DNA of 64,000 nt from Hymenobacter sp. BT559 (GTDB lineage Bacteria > Bacteroidota > Bacteroidia > Cytophagales > Hymenobacteraceae). The translations under genes and the position numbers were made by a program. The notes under the pieces were generated by a model that worked only from the letters and a program-made list of their open reading frames with translations, was not told the origin of the DNA and ran no database searches. How positions within the stretch are numbered: the stretch's first letter is position 1; each line of letters begins with the position of its first letter. The DNA is taken from assembly GCF_017571525.1 (NCBI RefSeq), contig NZ_JAGETY010000005.1, forward strand, positions 186,001 through 250,000, read 5' to 3'. Of this stretch, positions 51,907 to 61,283 are shown piece by piece.

Positions 51907-54900
51907 TTAAAAGCCCAGGTTGGCCCCGATGAGGAAGGTTTTGGGCAGCGGCGGCGTGTAGAAGTCGTGGCCGAGCGCGATGATATTAGCCCCCAAGCCG
52001 AAGGTGTTTACCTCCGGGTCATAGCCGGTGTACTTGGTGAACGTAGCCAGGTTCTGGGCCGTGAGGTAGATGCGCACCGATTGCAGGTAGCCGCGCTTCA
52101 CGAGGTCGGCCGGGATGGTGTAGCCTAGCGTCACGTTTTTCACGCGGAAGAACGAGCCATCCTGCACAAAGCGCGACGAGTTGCCAATGCCATTGCCCGA
52201 GCCGAAGCTCGACTTGGGCACGTTGGTGATGTCGCCGGGCTTCTGCCAGCGGTTGAGCTGGTCGGTGGTCTGGTTGTCGAGGTAGTTGTTGAAGCCTGTC
52301 GACTGGTACACGCCGGCCGCGTTGTAGATGTCGTTGCCGTAGCTAAACTGCCCTAGCGCGCTCAGGTCGAAGCCCTTGAAGCTGGCCGTGGTATTTACAC
52401 CACCCGTGAACTTGGGGTTCGGGTTGCCCACCTTCACGTCGGGCGCTGCGCCGTAGTCATTGGTGGCCGTGCCATCGGCCTGGGTATAGAGGGCATCGCC
52501 GGTGGCGGGGTCTACGCCGGCATAGCGCTTGGTGTAAAACACGCCCAGCGGCTGGCCTTGCATTACGCGGCTAATGATAGCGCCGCCCGGGATGATGGGC
52601 GTAGCCAGTGAGGTTATCAGGTTGCGGTTGAACGACATGTTGCCGCCCACGCTCCACTTGAAGTCGCCGTCGAGAATCTTCCCGTTCAGCGCAATTTCGA
52701 GGCCGCGGTTGCGCAGCGAGCCCACGTTTTGGGTAGCATTGCTGAAGCCGGTAGCTAGCTGCAGCTGGCGGTTGAGCAGCAGCTTGTCGGTTTGCTTCTG
52801 GTACACATCTACCTCACCGGTGATGCGGTTTTGCAGGAAGCCAAATTCCACGCCGATGTCCGTCTGCTTGGTGTTTTCCCAGGTCAGGCTTGGGTCACCG
52901 AGCGCCGAGCCGATAAACGTGCCCGACTGGTCGGCGTAGGGCAGGGCCGCCACCAGGCTACGGGCCGAGAAGTTGCCGATTTCGGCATTACCCGTCAGGC
53001 CGTAGCTGGCGCGCAGCTTCAGGTAGTTGATAACGGTATTGCCTTTCAGGAAGCTTTCTTCCGAGAGCAGGTAGCCTAGCGAGGCGGCCCCGAAGGTACC
53101 ATAGCGGCGCTCGGCCCCGAAGCGCGACGAGCCGTCGATACGGGCGCTGCCGCCTATCAGGTATTTGCCTTGGAACGCGTAGTTGACGCGGGCAAAGTAG
53201 GAAAGAATAGAATAGCCAGTGCCCGACGAGCCCGAGCCGCCCGTTTTCACGGCCGCGCTGTTGATGCGGGTAAAGTCGTTGGTCGGGAAGCCGCGGCCCT
53301 CGGCCGATGTCACGCGCGTGTCGGAGCGTTGGTACGACTCGCCCACCAGCACGTCGAGGTGATGGTTTTCGGCAAAGTCGCGGGCGTAGGTAATCGTGTT
53401 GTTGTTGGTGTAGTTGACTACCTGGGTCTGGGCGCTGAAAGCGTAGCCCGTGGCGCCACCCGTCTGGGTGCCGGCACTGCGCACCAGGTCCTCGTTCAGG
53501 TTCAGGAAGTCACCGCCTACTTCCGTACGGATGGTGAGGCCCTGCACCGGCACAAAGTTGAGGTAGGCCGAGCTGAACGAGCGGTAAGTGCCGGCCCGGT
53601 TCATGCCCAGGGCTTGGTCAATCAGCGCGTTGTAGTAGATAGTCTGAGCGTTGAGCAAGCCCGTGGTGGGGTCATACACCGGCTGCGTCGGCGCCAGGGC
53701 ATTGAGCTGCAATGGGTTGGAGAAGTCGTTGTCGCCGGCCACGCGGTCGTTCACGGTGCGGGCCAGCGAGGTGTTGAGGCCCACCCGCAGGTTGTCCAAG
53801 ATGCTGTGGTCGAGGTTCATGCGCAGGCTGCCCCGCCGGAAGCGGTTGCCCACGATAATACCTTTCTGGTCGTTGAAGGTACCGCTCAGGTAGAAGCGCG
53901 TTTTGGCGTCGCCACCGCTCACGCTGAAATCATACTGCGACACGTTGGCACCGCCGCCAAACAGCTTGTACTTGCCTTGGTTGCGAAAGGCCTGGTCGCT
54001 CCAGTTGGTGTTGTAAGGCGAATTATAGTCCAGCCCAAAGTAGTTGGTAAAGTCCTTCGGCAGGCTAGCCTGGGTCGAGTAGCCCGCATTGATGAGCGAC
54101 TCGCCCAGCAGCTCGTTGTACTGCGAAGAATTCAGAAACTGGCGCTGGCGGGTGGGCGCGCTGATGCCGTAGTAGTAGCCGGCCGTTACCTTGGTCTGGC
54201 CCTGCTTGCCCTTCTTGGTAGTGATGATAATTACCCCGTTAGACGCCCGCGAGCCGTAGATGGCCGAGGCCGAAGCATCTTTCAGAATGCTAATGCTCTC
54301 GATGTCATTGGGGTTGAGGTCGGCTAGGGGGTTCAGCGGCTCGGTGCTGGCCGACGACTGGTCTTGCGACGTGACGGGAATGCCATCAATCACGTACAGC
54401 GGCTGGTTGGAGGCCGATACCGATGAAGTACCCCGCACCTGAATGTTCAGGCCCTGGCCCAGCTTGCCGCTGCCCTGGTTGATAACCACGCCCGGCGTGC
54501 GGCCCTGAATCGACTGCTCGAACGACTGCACCGGCTGGTTCTGCACCACGCTGCCCGATAGCTGCGTCACGGCGCCCGTCACGTCGGCCTTGGCCTGCGA
54601 GCCGTAGCCCACTACCACGGCCTCGGCCAGGTCGGTGGCGCTCGCGGCTAGGGTCACATTTATGGTGCTGCGGCCGGCCACGGCTACCGTCTGGCTGGCA
54701 TAGCCTACCGAGCTGATAACGAGCGTGGCACCCGGCTGCACGCTCAGCGTAAAGTTGCCGTCGGCGCCGCTGCTCACGCCGTTGGTAGTGCCGCGTTCCA
54801 CAATAGTAGCTCCGGGTACAGGGCTGCCATCGGCGCCGACGACCCGGCCGCTAACAGCCTGGGTTTGCGCAACTGCCGGTAGCGCTGCCACTACCAGCAA

Positions 54901-54921
54901 GGGAGCGAAAATATTTCTCAT
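51907..54921 (-). CDS. SusC/RagA-family TonB-linked outer-membrane receptor, pair 1
   Basis: 1004 residues from ATG 54921 (MRNIFAPLLVVAALPAVAQ signal). The frame is open 30 codons further, but without signal character. Carboxypeptidase-regulatory-like domain at about 22-105 (VSGRVVGADGSPVPGATIVERGTTNG). The plug starts VVVGYGSQAKADVTGAV, with FEQSIQGRTPGVVINQGSG, PLYVIDGIPV, NPNDIESISILKDASASAIYGSRASNGVIIITTKKG typical of SusC. The C-terminal beta-barrel ends FLIGANLGF. It imports the ligand captured by SusD, powered by TonB-ExbBD elsewhere. Confidence 0.96.
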   Translation of the reverse strand: MRNIFAPLLVVAALPAVAQTQAVSGRVVGADGSPVPGATIVERGTTNGVSSGADGNFTLSVQPGATLVISSVGYASQTVAVAGRSTINVTLAASATDLAEAVVVGYGSQAKADVTGAVTQLSGSVVQNQPVQSFEQSIQGRTPGVVINQGSGKLGQGLNIQVRGTSSVSASNQPLYVIDGIPVTSQDQSSASTEPLNPLADLNPNDIESISILKDASASAIYGSRASNGVIIITTKKGKQGQTKVTAGYYYGISAPTRQRQFLNSSQYNELLGESLINAGYSTQASLPKDFTNYFGLDYNSPYNTNWSDQAFRNQGKYKLFGGGANVSQYDFSVSGGDAKTRFYLSGTFNDQKGIIVGNRFRRGSLRMNLDHSILDNLRVGLNTSLARTVNDRVAGDNDFSNPLQLNALAPTQPVYDPTTGLLNAQTIYYNALIDQALGMNRAGTYRSFSSAYLNFVPVQGLTIRTEVGGDFLNLNEDLVRSAGTQTGGATGYAFSAQTQVVNYTNNNTITYARDFAENHHLDVLVGESYQRSDTRVTSAEGRGFPTNDFTRINSAAVKTGGSGSSGTGYSILSYFARVNYAFQGKYLIGGSARIDGSSRFGAERRYGTFGAASLGYLLSEESFLKGNTVINYLKLRASYGLTGNAEIGNFSARSLVAALPYADQSGTFIGSALGDPSLTWENTKQTDIGVEFGFLQNRITGEVDVYQKQTDKLLLNRQLQLATGFSNATQNVGSLRNRGLEIALNGKILDGDFKWSVGGNMSFNRNLITSLATPIIPGGAIISRVMQGQPLGVFYTKRYAGVDPATGDALYTQADGTATNDYGAAPDVKVGNPNPKFTGGVNTTASFKGFDLSALGQFSYGNDIYNAAGVYQSTGFNNYLDNQTTDQLNRWQKPGDITNVPKSSFGSGNGIGNSSRFVQDGSFFRVKNVTLGYTIPADLVKRGYLQSVRIYLTAQNLATFTKYTGYDPEVNTFGLGANIIALGHDFYTPPLPKTFLIGANLGF

Positions 54922-55239
54922 AAGGCGAGTAATAAGTGAAAAATTGATACTAAAAACGCGTAGACATTCTACCCAATATGCTTCTCTAACCTGCACAAGG
55001 AGTGGCGGCAAATAAAGAGGGTGCCAGGAGAATATATTATGAACAAAGCGGGCAGGCGGGCAGAATAAGCAACAGTTTCTACTTCAAAAGTCGGCGCTAG
55101 CCCTCTTCAAGTGCTTACTGGGCAGTCTTTCATGTAGTAACAGTTAATTTCTGTTTTGTCGCGAAAAAATGCAGTATTGCCAACATGAAAAAAGGCCCGC
55201 AACAACTGTTGCGGGCCTTTACTTAGAGCTACTACCGGG
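54922..55239. other. Intergenic region between the two SusCD pairs
   Basis: 318 bases. It holds the terminator of pair 2 (55185-55220) and presumably a promoter for SusC pair 1. I found no exact TAnnTTTG box and no gene. Confidence 0.6.
55185..55220 (-). terminator. Terminator after SusD pair 2
   Basis: Perfect 14-bp inverted repeat (55191-55204 with 55207-55220), followed on the minus strand by a T run. It separates the two SusCD transcripts. Confidence 0.9.
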
Positions 55240-56607
55240 CTAGTAGCCTGGGTTCTGAACCAGGTTAGGGTTGGCGTTGATTTCGCGTAGCGGAATCGGG
55301 AATACCAGCTTAGGCGAATTCCAGGCCAGCGTAGTGTTAGTCAGCGGGTCGAAAGCCGATTGCTGGTTACGCTTGATATCGCCGAGGCGGAAACCCTCAA
55401 ACGCAAGCTCCAGGCGGCGCTCTTTGAGGATATCGGCCAGGGTAACAGTGGCGAGGGGCGCCAGTTGCGCCCGCTGGCGAATGACGTTGATATCATTCAC
55501 GGGCGTGTCGCCAAGCTGCGTACCGGCCCGGAGGTTAGCCTCGGCCCGAATCAGGTACATCTCGTCGAGGCGAATGAGCTTGATATTGCCATAAAGCACA
55601 TCGTACTTGGTGGTGTAATATGTGCTGTTAGCATTGGGCTGATACAGGTTCTTGCGGTCGTCGCCAGCTTCGAAAAGCTTCACGAACTGCGGCTGAATCT
55701 CCACGTCGGCTCGGCGATTCTGCGAGTAGAACGTATTCAAGTCGTTGGTGCCACTCTGTGCCGAGAACTGTAGCGCAAAAATGTCTTCCGACGTATTGGC
55801 CAGCAGGCTGCTGTTCGATACGAAGTTGTCGGCGTAGCCAGGGTTTAGGCTGAAGCGGTTAGAGCTGATAACCCGGTTAGCTGCGGCCGCCGCTGCGGAG
55901 AAATTACTTTGCTGCAGGTAGATGCGCGCCAGCAAGCCGGCAGCGGCATATTTATTAGCAAAAAAGCCGTTAGAAGCAGGGAGCTTGCTTTCGGCCGTGT
56001 TTAGGTCGGTGATAATCTGAGTGTAGACTTCCGCCACCGTATTTCGCTTCACGCTGCTGGCCTCCGAGATGGAAGTAGTGGGAGTAAGCACCAGCGGCAC
56101 TCCGGGGTTGTTGGCGGGCGTACCATCGTTCCAGTCGCGGGCAAAGGAGCGTACTAAGTCGAAATACACCATCGAACGGATAAACTTCGCTTCCCCTTCC
56201 ACGCTGCTTTGCTGAGCCGGCGTGCTAAGCTTGCTGAGGTTAGCCAACACGTTATTCGTTCGGTTAATAACGTCGTAGGCGCTCAGCCAGGTGCTCGAAA
56301 TAAAGCTGTTGCTGTAAAGAAGCGTTTTGCGCTGGGCCTGCTGCGGCTGCGAGTAGGTGCCCACAAACATCTCGTCGCCGTTATCGGCGAGCAGGTCGGT
56401 CATCAATTGCCAGTCGCCCCCATATAGGCTCGTGCTTTGCAGGCCTTTATAGCAGCCGATAAGGGCAGCATGTACGTCATCAGACGTGTTAAAAGCATTG
56501 GCCGTGTCAATGCTGCTGACGGGCTGTACATTCAGCTTATTGTTGCAGCCCACTAGGCCGCCCGTAAGCAGGGAGGCTGTTAGCAGTCCGGTGAGTATCT
56601 TTTTCAT
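55240..56607 (-). CDS. SusD/RagB-like nutrient-binding lipoprotein, pair 2
   Basis: 455 residues. Lipobox GLVGC with Cys21. SusD features: VSSIDTANAFNTSDDVHAALIGCYKGL, EGEAKFIRSMVYFDLVRSFARDW, AAGLLARIYLQQSNFSAAAAAANRVI, ILKERRLELAFEGFRLGDIKR and the ending FPIPLREINANPNLVQNPGY. Shorter than pair 1 SusD by 36 residues and related to it. Starts 39 bases after its SusC partner and ends at a clear terminator. Confidence 0.95.
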   Translation of the reverse strand: MKKILTGLLTASLLTGGLVGCNNKLNVQPVSSIDTANAFNTSDDVHAALIGCYKGLQSTSLYGGDWQLMTDLLADNGDEMFVGTYSQPQQAQRKTLLYSNSFISSTWLSAYDVINRTNNVLANLSKLSTPAQQSSVEGEAKFIRSMVYFDLVRSFARDWNDGTPANNPGVPLVLTPTTSISEASSVKRNTVAEVYTQIITDLNTAESKLPASNGFFANKYAAAGLLARIYLQQSNFSAAAAAANRVISSNRFSLNPGYADNFVSNSSLLANTSEDIFALQFSAQSGTNDLNTFYSQNRRADVEIQPQFVKLFEAGDDRKNLYQPNANSTYYTTKYDVLYGNIKLIRLDEMYLIRAEANLRAGTQLGDTPVNDINVIRQRAQLAPLATVTLADILKERRLELAFEGFRLGDIKRNQQSAFDPLTNTTLAWNSPKLVFPIPLREINANPNLVQNPGY

Positions 56608-56646
56608 AAGTAGATGCTAGTAGAAAGAGGGAAAAGCCGACCGGCG

Positions 56647-59600
56647 CTAAAAGCCCAGGTTGATACCCACGGTATAGGTGCGGGCCTGCGGGGCTGTGTA
56701 GAAGGTGATGCCCTGGCTAATATTATTCTGGGTATTATTACCGGTACCCGTCACGTAGTCGGAGCTAACCTCGGGGTCCCAGCCGGTGTACTTAGTGAAG
56801 GTGAGCAAGTTGTAGCCCTGCACGAAGATGCGCGCGGTCTGGAAGTAAGCCTTTCTGGCTAGCGCACTGGGCAGGTTGTAGCCCAGCACCACCGAGCGCA
56901 GGCGGCCGTAATCGCCGTTTTGCACGAAGCGCGACGAGTTGCCGATACCATTGCCGCCCAGGTAAACGGCCTTGGGTACGTTGGTGATATCGCCCGGCTT
57001 CTGCCAGCGGTTCAGCTGGTCGCGGGTCTGGTTGTCAGGGCCGTTATTGAAGCCCACCGAGTAATACTGTGCGCCTCCGTCAAAAATCTGGTTGCCAAAC
57101 ACGCCCACTAGGGTCACGGCCAGGTCGAAGCCTTTGTAAGAGAACGTGTTGGTGATACCACCAGTCCACAGCGGGTTAGGGTTGCCAATGGGTACGTTGG
57201 CGGCCAGGTTGATGTCGTTAGTGGTGCCCCGGTTCAGGGTGCCGTCGGCGTTGGTGGTATTCAGGTAATACAGGGCGTCGCCGTTGTCGGGGTTTACGCC
57301 CGCGTATTCTGGCCCGATAAACTCGCCCAGGGGCTGGCCCGCCTGGGCCCGGTTCAGGAAGCTACCCAGAATGTCCGGTCCGGACAGGTCCAGAATTTTA
57401 TTGCGGTTGATAGCGGCGTTCGCGCTGGTCGTCCAGTTGAAGTCCCCTACGATATTGCGGGTAGTGAGCGAGAACTCGATGCCCTGGTTGCGCAGGCTGC
57501 CCACGTTTGAGTTGCGAGAGGCAAAGCCAGAGGTGCCCGGTACAGGCTGCGAGAGCAGCAGGCCAGTAGTATTCTTGCGGTACACATCTACTTCACCGCT
57601 GATGCGGCCACCAAAGAAACCGTACTCTACGCCGGCGTCGTACTGCACCGTCGTTTCCCAGGTCAGGTCATTGTTGCCGAGCTGCGAAGGTCGCTGGCCG
57701 GGTACCCCAACGTAGCCGGCATCGCCCGAGAACAGGCTGCGCGAGGCGAAGTTGCCAAAGTTCTGGTTACCGGTTTTGCCGGCGCTGGCGCGCAGTTTGA
57801 GCAAGCTCAGCGTAGGATTGTCCTTCAGGAAGCTTTCTTCCGAAATCAACCAGCCGACCGACGCCGCCGGGAAAACGCCATACCGGTTGTTGGCCCCAAA
57901 GCGCGATGAGCCGTCGATGCGGGCGCTAGCCCCCACCAGGTACTTGCCGGCGAAGGCGTACGAGCCGCGAGCGAAGTACGACACCAGGGCATAGCTGGTG
58001 GTATAGGAAGTGCCCGCCGTGATTTGCGAGGCGTTATCAATGGTGCGGTAGGCGTCGGAGGCAAACTGCGTACCCGTCACGCTGTTGCCGTTGAGGCGGC
58101 CGCTTTCGTAGCTCGTACCCAGGGTAAATTCCAGGGCGTGCTGCTCAGCGAGCATCTTTTTGTACGTGAAGTAGTTGTTCACTACCACCTTCGCATTGGT
58201 TTGGGCTGCGTTGAAGCCAAAGCCGTTGGTCGGGCCGCTGTTGCGCGAGGTGATGCGTCCGAGGTACTGCTCCTCGTTTTGGTTCAGCACGTCGGTGCCG
58301 AGCTCCGAACGGAAGTTAAGGTCGTTGGTGAGCTTCAGCTGCCCGTACACATTGCCCAACAGCCGGTAAATAGTAGTCGTGTACGAGCCGCCCTGAATAT
58401 TCAGCAACGGGTTGTAGTAGAAGGGAAAGGTGGCATTGGGAAGGCCCGTGTTTAGGTCAAGCGCGCCGCTGGTTAGGCCAGTACGCGGGTCGATGGAAGG
58501 CGTAATCGGCGCCAAGGCCACAATCTGCATCGGCGTGCTAAACGCGTCATCGTTGGGCACACGGTTGTTGACCGAGCGCGTGGCCGTCATGTTAATGCCA
58601 AACGACAGCCGGTCGGTAGCCTGATGGTCGAGGTTGAAGCGCGCGGCGATGCGCTTGTACTCGTTGCTGATAAGAATACCCTTCTGGTCGCTGTACTGGC
58701 CCGAAAAATAGAAGCGGGTTTTCTCATTGCCGCCGCTGGCATTCAGGTCGTACTGCTGGAAGGGAGCCTTCTGGAAAACCTGGTCCTGCCAGTTGGTATT
58801 ATACGTCAGCGGGTCGGTGGCCCCGCCCGCGTAGGTCTTCAGGCGGTTGGCATTAGACGTGGCCGAGCGGCCCGAATTGACCAGCGCCTCAGTTAGCAGC
58901 GTCACATACTCCTGGCTGTTAAGAAACTCCCGCTTGTGCGTGGGCTCGCTGTAGCCGCCCTGCACATTCAGGTTGAAGCGCGTCGCGCCGGCCTTGCCGC
59001 GCTTGGTGGTGATGAGCACAACGCCGTTGGTAGCTCGCGAGCCGTAAATAGCCGATGACGAAGCATCTTTCAGCACGCTGATGCTCTCAATGTCATTGGG
59101 GTTGATGTCGGCAATGGGGTTGGTAGCTGCTTCCGTCGACGACATGTTGTCGGCTACTACCGGCACGCCATCCACTACGTACAGCGGCTGGGCGTTGCCG
59201 CTGATGGAAGACACGCCCCGTACCCGCACCTTAATGCCCTGGCCGAGCTTGCCGCTGCTGTTTTCGATAAACACGCCCGCAGCTTTACCTTGTATGGATT
59301 GCTCGAACGACTGCACCGGCTGGTTGCCTACGTCTTTGCTGGCTAGCTGCGCTACCGAGCCCGTGAGGTCGGCTTTGGTCTGGGTACCGTAGCCCACTAC
59401 CACGGCTTCGCCCAGGTCGGTGGTGCTAGCAGCCAGCGTCACATTGACAGCGCTGCGGCTGCCGACGGGAACAGTTTGCGTAGTAAAACCTACCGAGCTG
59501 ATAACCAGCGTAGCGCCCGGCTTCACCGCTAGGCGAAATACCCCGTCGGCGTCGCTGGTCACGCCATTGGTAGTGCCACGCTCTACAACGGTCGCGCCCG

Positions 59601-59706
59601 GTACCGGGTTACCGTCAGTGCCTGTTATCCGGCCACTGATGGCCTGCGTCTGGGCTAGCACTGGCAGGGCAGCTACAACCAGTATAGGAGTAAAAATTTT
59701 TCTCAT
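56647..59706 (-). CDS. SusC/RagA-family TonB-linked outer-membrane receptor, pair 2
   Basis: 1019 residues. Signal MRKIFTPILVVAALPVLAQ. Regulatory-like sandwich (ISGRITGTDGNPVPGATVVERGTTNG), plug (AVVVGYGTQTKADLTGSVAQLAS, FEQSIQGKAAGVFIENSSG, PLYVVDGVPVVAD, NPNDIESISVLKDASSSAIYGSRATNGVVLITTKRG) and barrel ending YTVGINLGF. It is a close paralogue of the pair 1 receptor across its whole length, so the pairs look like a tandem duplication with divergence in the barrel loops. No sigma/anti-sigma pair or glycoside hydrolase lies nearby. Confidence 0.96.
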   Translation of the reverse strand: MRKIFTPILVVAALPVLAQTQAISGRITGTDGNPVPGATVVERGTTNGVTSDADGVFRLAVKPGATLVISSVGFTTQTVPVGSRSAVNVTLAASTTDLGEAVVVGYGTQTKADLTGSVAQLASKDVGNQPVQSFEQSIQGKAAGVFIENSSGKLGQGIKVRVRGVSSISGNAQPLYVVDGVPVVADNMSSTEAATNPIADINPNDIESISVLKDASSSAIYGSRATNGVVLITTKRGKAGATRFNLNVQGGYSEPTHKREFLNSQEYVTLLTEALVNSGRSATSNANRLKTYAGGATDPLTYNTNWQDQVFQKAPFQQYDLNASGGNEKTRFYFSGQYSDQKGILISNEYKRIAARFNLDHQATDRLSFGINMTATRSVNNRVPNDDAFSTPMQIVALAPITPSIDPRTGLTSGALDLNTGLPNATFPFYYNPLLNIQGGSYTTTIYRLLGNVYGQLKLTNDLNFRSELGTDVLNQNEEQYLGRITSRNSGPTNGFGFNAAQTNAKVVVNNYFTYKKMLAEQHALEFTLGTSYESGRLNGNSVTGTQFASDAYRTIDNASQITAGTSYTTSYALVSYFARGSYAFAGKYLVGASARIDGSSRFGANNRYGVFPAASVGWLISEESFLKDNPTLSLLKLRASAGKTGNQNFGNFASRSLFSGDAGYVGVPGQRPSQLGNNDLTWETTVQYDAGVEYGFFGGRISGEVDVYRKNTTGLLLSQPVPGTSGFASRNSNVGSLRNQGIEFSLTTRNIVGDFNWTTSANAAINRNKILDLSGPDILGSFLNRAQAGQPLGEFIGPEYAGVNPDNGDALYYLNTTNADGTLNRGTTNDINLAANVPIGNPNPLWTGGITNTFSYKGFDLAVTLVGVFGNQIFDGGAQYYSVGFNNGPDNQTRDQLNRWQKPGDITNVPKAVYLGGNGIGNSSRFVQNGDYGRLRSVVLGYNLPSALARKAYFQTARIFVQGYNLLTFTKYTGWDPEVSSDYVTGTGNNTQNNISQGITFYTAPQARTYTVGINLGF

Positions 59707-59986
59707 GAAGCAATGAGTAAAATGAGTAATAAAAAGAAGGCAGCAAAAGAGGGCTTGGGCAGGATAAAAGGGTACTTACAAATTAAAGGGTACTTCAGTA
59801 AGAAATCATAATAAAATTTTGGAAAGTCCCTGAAATAGTGAGAACAATTCTGGTTTATTTTAGAAGTATTTCTGTACTAGCGGTGCTTATTTAATGCGAT
59901 TATCGAGAAATAAGGTAGTTAAAAACCATTCTTAATTAATGGCACCTTCAATGTGTTCATCCTATTTCGTTACCCCTAGCCGCCCC

Positions 59987-59994
59987 TACCTTTG
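59987..59994 (+). promoter_or_regulatory. -7 box (TACCTTTG) for rnd
   Basis: Exact TAnnTTTG match ending 9 bases before ATG 60004, giving a very short leader. Confidence 0.5.
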
Positions 59995-60003
59995 CCGCCA
60001 CGC

Positions 60004-61185
60004 ATGAAGCCTACTATTCATTATCTTACCACGGCGGCCCAGGTGGCCGACGCGGCAGCCCACTTTGCCACGCTGCCGCGCATTGGCATCGACCTGGAGT
60101 TTGACGACAACCGCTATCGCTACGGCCGCCACCTGGCCCTCATTCAGGTGTTTGACGGCGAGGCGGTTTACCTTATCGATCCGCTGCCGCTGGAGCCGGA
60201 GATGGCTGCCGGCCTGGAGCCGTTGTTTGCCGTGCTGCGCGACCCGGCCGTGGCCAAGGTATTCCACTCCTGCAAGTCCGACATTCTGCTGCTCGATGAG
60301 CTGTTCAGCGTTACGTGCCGCACCATTGTAGACACCAGCGTGCAGTTTACGCTGCTAGCCCTTGAGGATAACAATATCTCGCTAGGGCGTCTTATTCAGA
60401 GCGAGTTAGGGTTTGAGGTGGATAAAGGCGAGCAGAAGTCAAACTGGCTGAAGCGCCCTCTCACCGAGGCCCAGAAAGAGTACGCCGCCAACGACGTGCT
60501 GTACTTGTTTGAGCTCACCGACCGCCTGGCGGTTCGCCTGCAAGAGCAGGGCCGCGCCCAGTGGGCCGCCGAAGAAAACCACGCCCTCGAAGCCGTGCGC
60601 TACGGCCGCGGTGAGCTGCGCCCGCACCTGCGGCTAGCTGGCAAGTACCGCATCAGCCCCCAGGAGCTGCCGCTGTTTCGGGAGCTGTACGCCCTGCGCG
60701 ACCGCGTGGCCCGCCAGCTCGACCGGCCGAGCTACATGGTGCTCAGCAATGATAGGCTAGCCGAAATCACGCGCCAGCCTATTACGTCGCACGGCGCATT
60801 GCGCAATGCGGGCGGCCTGCACCCCGAGCTAAAGCGCGCGCCCTACGCCGACGAGCTCGTTGCCCTGGCCACTGCCGAGCTAGCCCCCGATGGCCCGCTG
60901 CCCGCCGACCAGCGCCGGCCGCAGCCCTTCCGCCGCCGCTTTGGCGGCCCCGTGGCGGCCCGCGCCGAGGCCCGCGAAACCTTGCTCACGACGCTCAAAA
61001 ACCACCTGGCGGCCGACTACAGCCCGGTGCTGGCCAACACCGTGCTTAGCAATCGCCTCATTGGCGATGTGGTGGAGCAGGGCAGCCTAGCCGCCCTGCG
61101 CCCTTGGCAGCGCCAGTTGCTGGGCGAAACTGCTGGCCAGCACGGCCTGGCCATTGCCGAGCTGGAAGAGCCGCTGCAAGCCTAG
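60004..61185 (+). CDS. rnd: Ribonuclease D-like 3'-5' exonuclease
   Basis: 393 residues from ATG 60004. A TTG at 59992 in frame overlaps the promoter box and is rejected. DnaQ/DEDD exonuclease domain at about 5-190: GIDLEFDDNR (Exo I D-x-E), VFHSCKSDILLLDELF (Exo II) and QKEYAANDVLYLFEL (Exo III, Y-x3-D). An HRDC domain follows near 215-290 (ELPLFRELYALRDRVARQLDRPSYMVLSNDRLAEI), then a second HRDC-like region at the end. RNase D trims tRNA 3' ends. Single gene, followed by a terminator. Confidence 0.93.
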   Translation: MKPTIHYLTTAAQVADAAAHFATLPRIGIDLEFDDNRYRYGRHLALIQVFDGEAVYLIDPLPLEPEMAAGLEPLFAVLRDPAVAKVFHSCKSDILLLDELFSVTCRTIVDTSVQFTLLALEDNNISLGRLIQSELGFEVDKGEQKSNWLKRPLTEAQKEYAANDVLYLFELTDRLAVRLQEQGRAQWAAEENHALEAVRYGRGELRPHLRLAGKYRISPQELPLFRELYALRDRVARQLDRPSYMVLSNDRLAEITRQPITSHGALRNAGGLHPELKRAPYADELVALATAELAPDGPLPADQRRPQPFRRRFGGPVAARAEARETLLTTLKNHLAADYSPVLANTVLSNRLIGDVVEQGSLAALRPWQRQLLGETAGQHGLAIAELEEPLQA

Positions 61186-61207
61186 CGCGCAAGGTTACGC
61201 AAGGTAA

Positions 61208-61263
61208 AAAGAGGTTTCGCTAGGCCTGTCGATGATGATATAGCCTGGCGAAACCTCTTTCTA
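61208..61263 (+). terminator. Hairpin terminator after rnd
   Basis: 13-bp perfect stem (61208-61220 with 61248-61260), a loop that pairs partly inside itself, and a weak T tail. It lies just before the next gene on the same strand. Confidence 0.75.
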
Positions 61264-61283
61264 TATTATGTAATCTTGCGTTT

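Noticed and set aside
53170..54327. Long open frame on the plus strand opposite the SusC gene
   Set aside because: GC-rich antisense shadow. No domain, low-complexity Val/Ala/Arg/Gly composition, and a clear SusC gene on the other strand.
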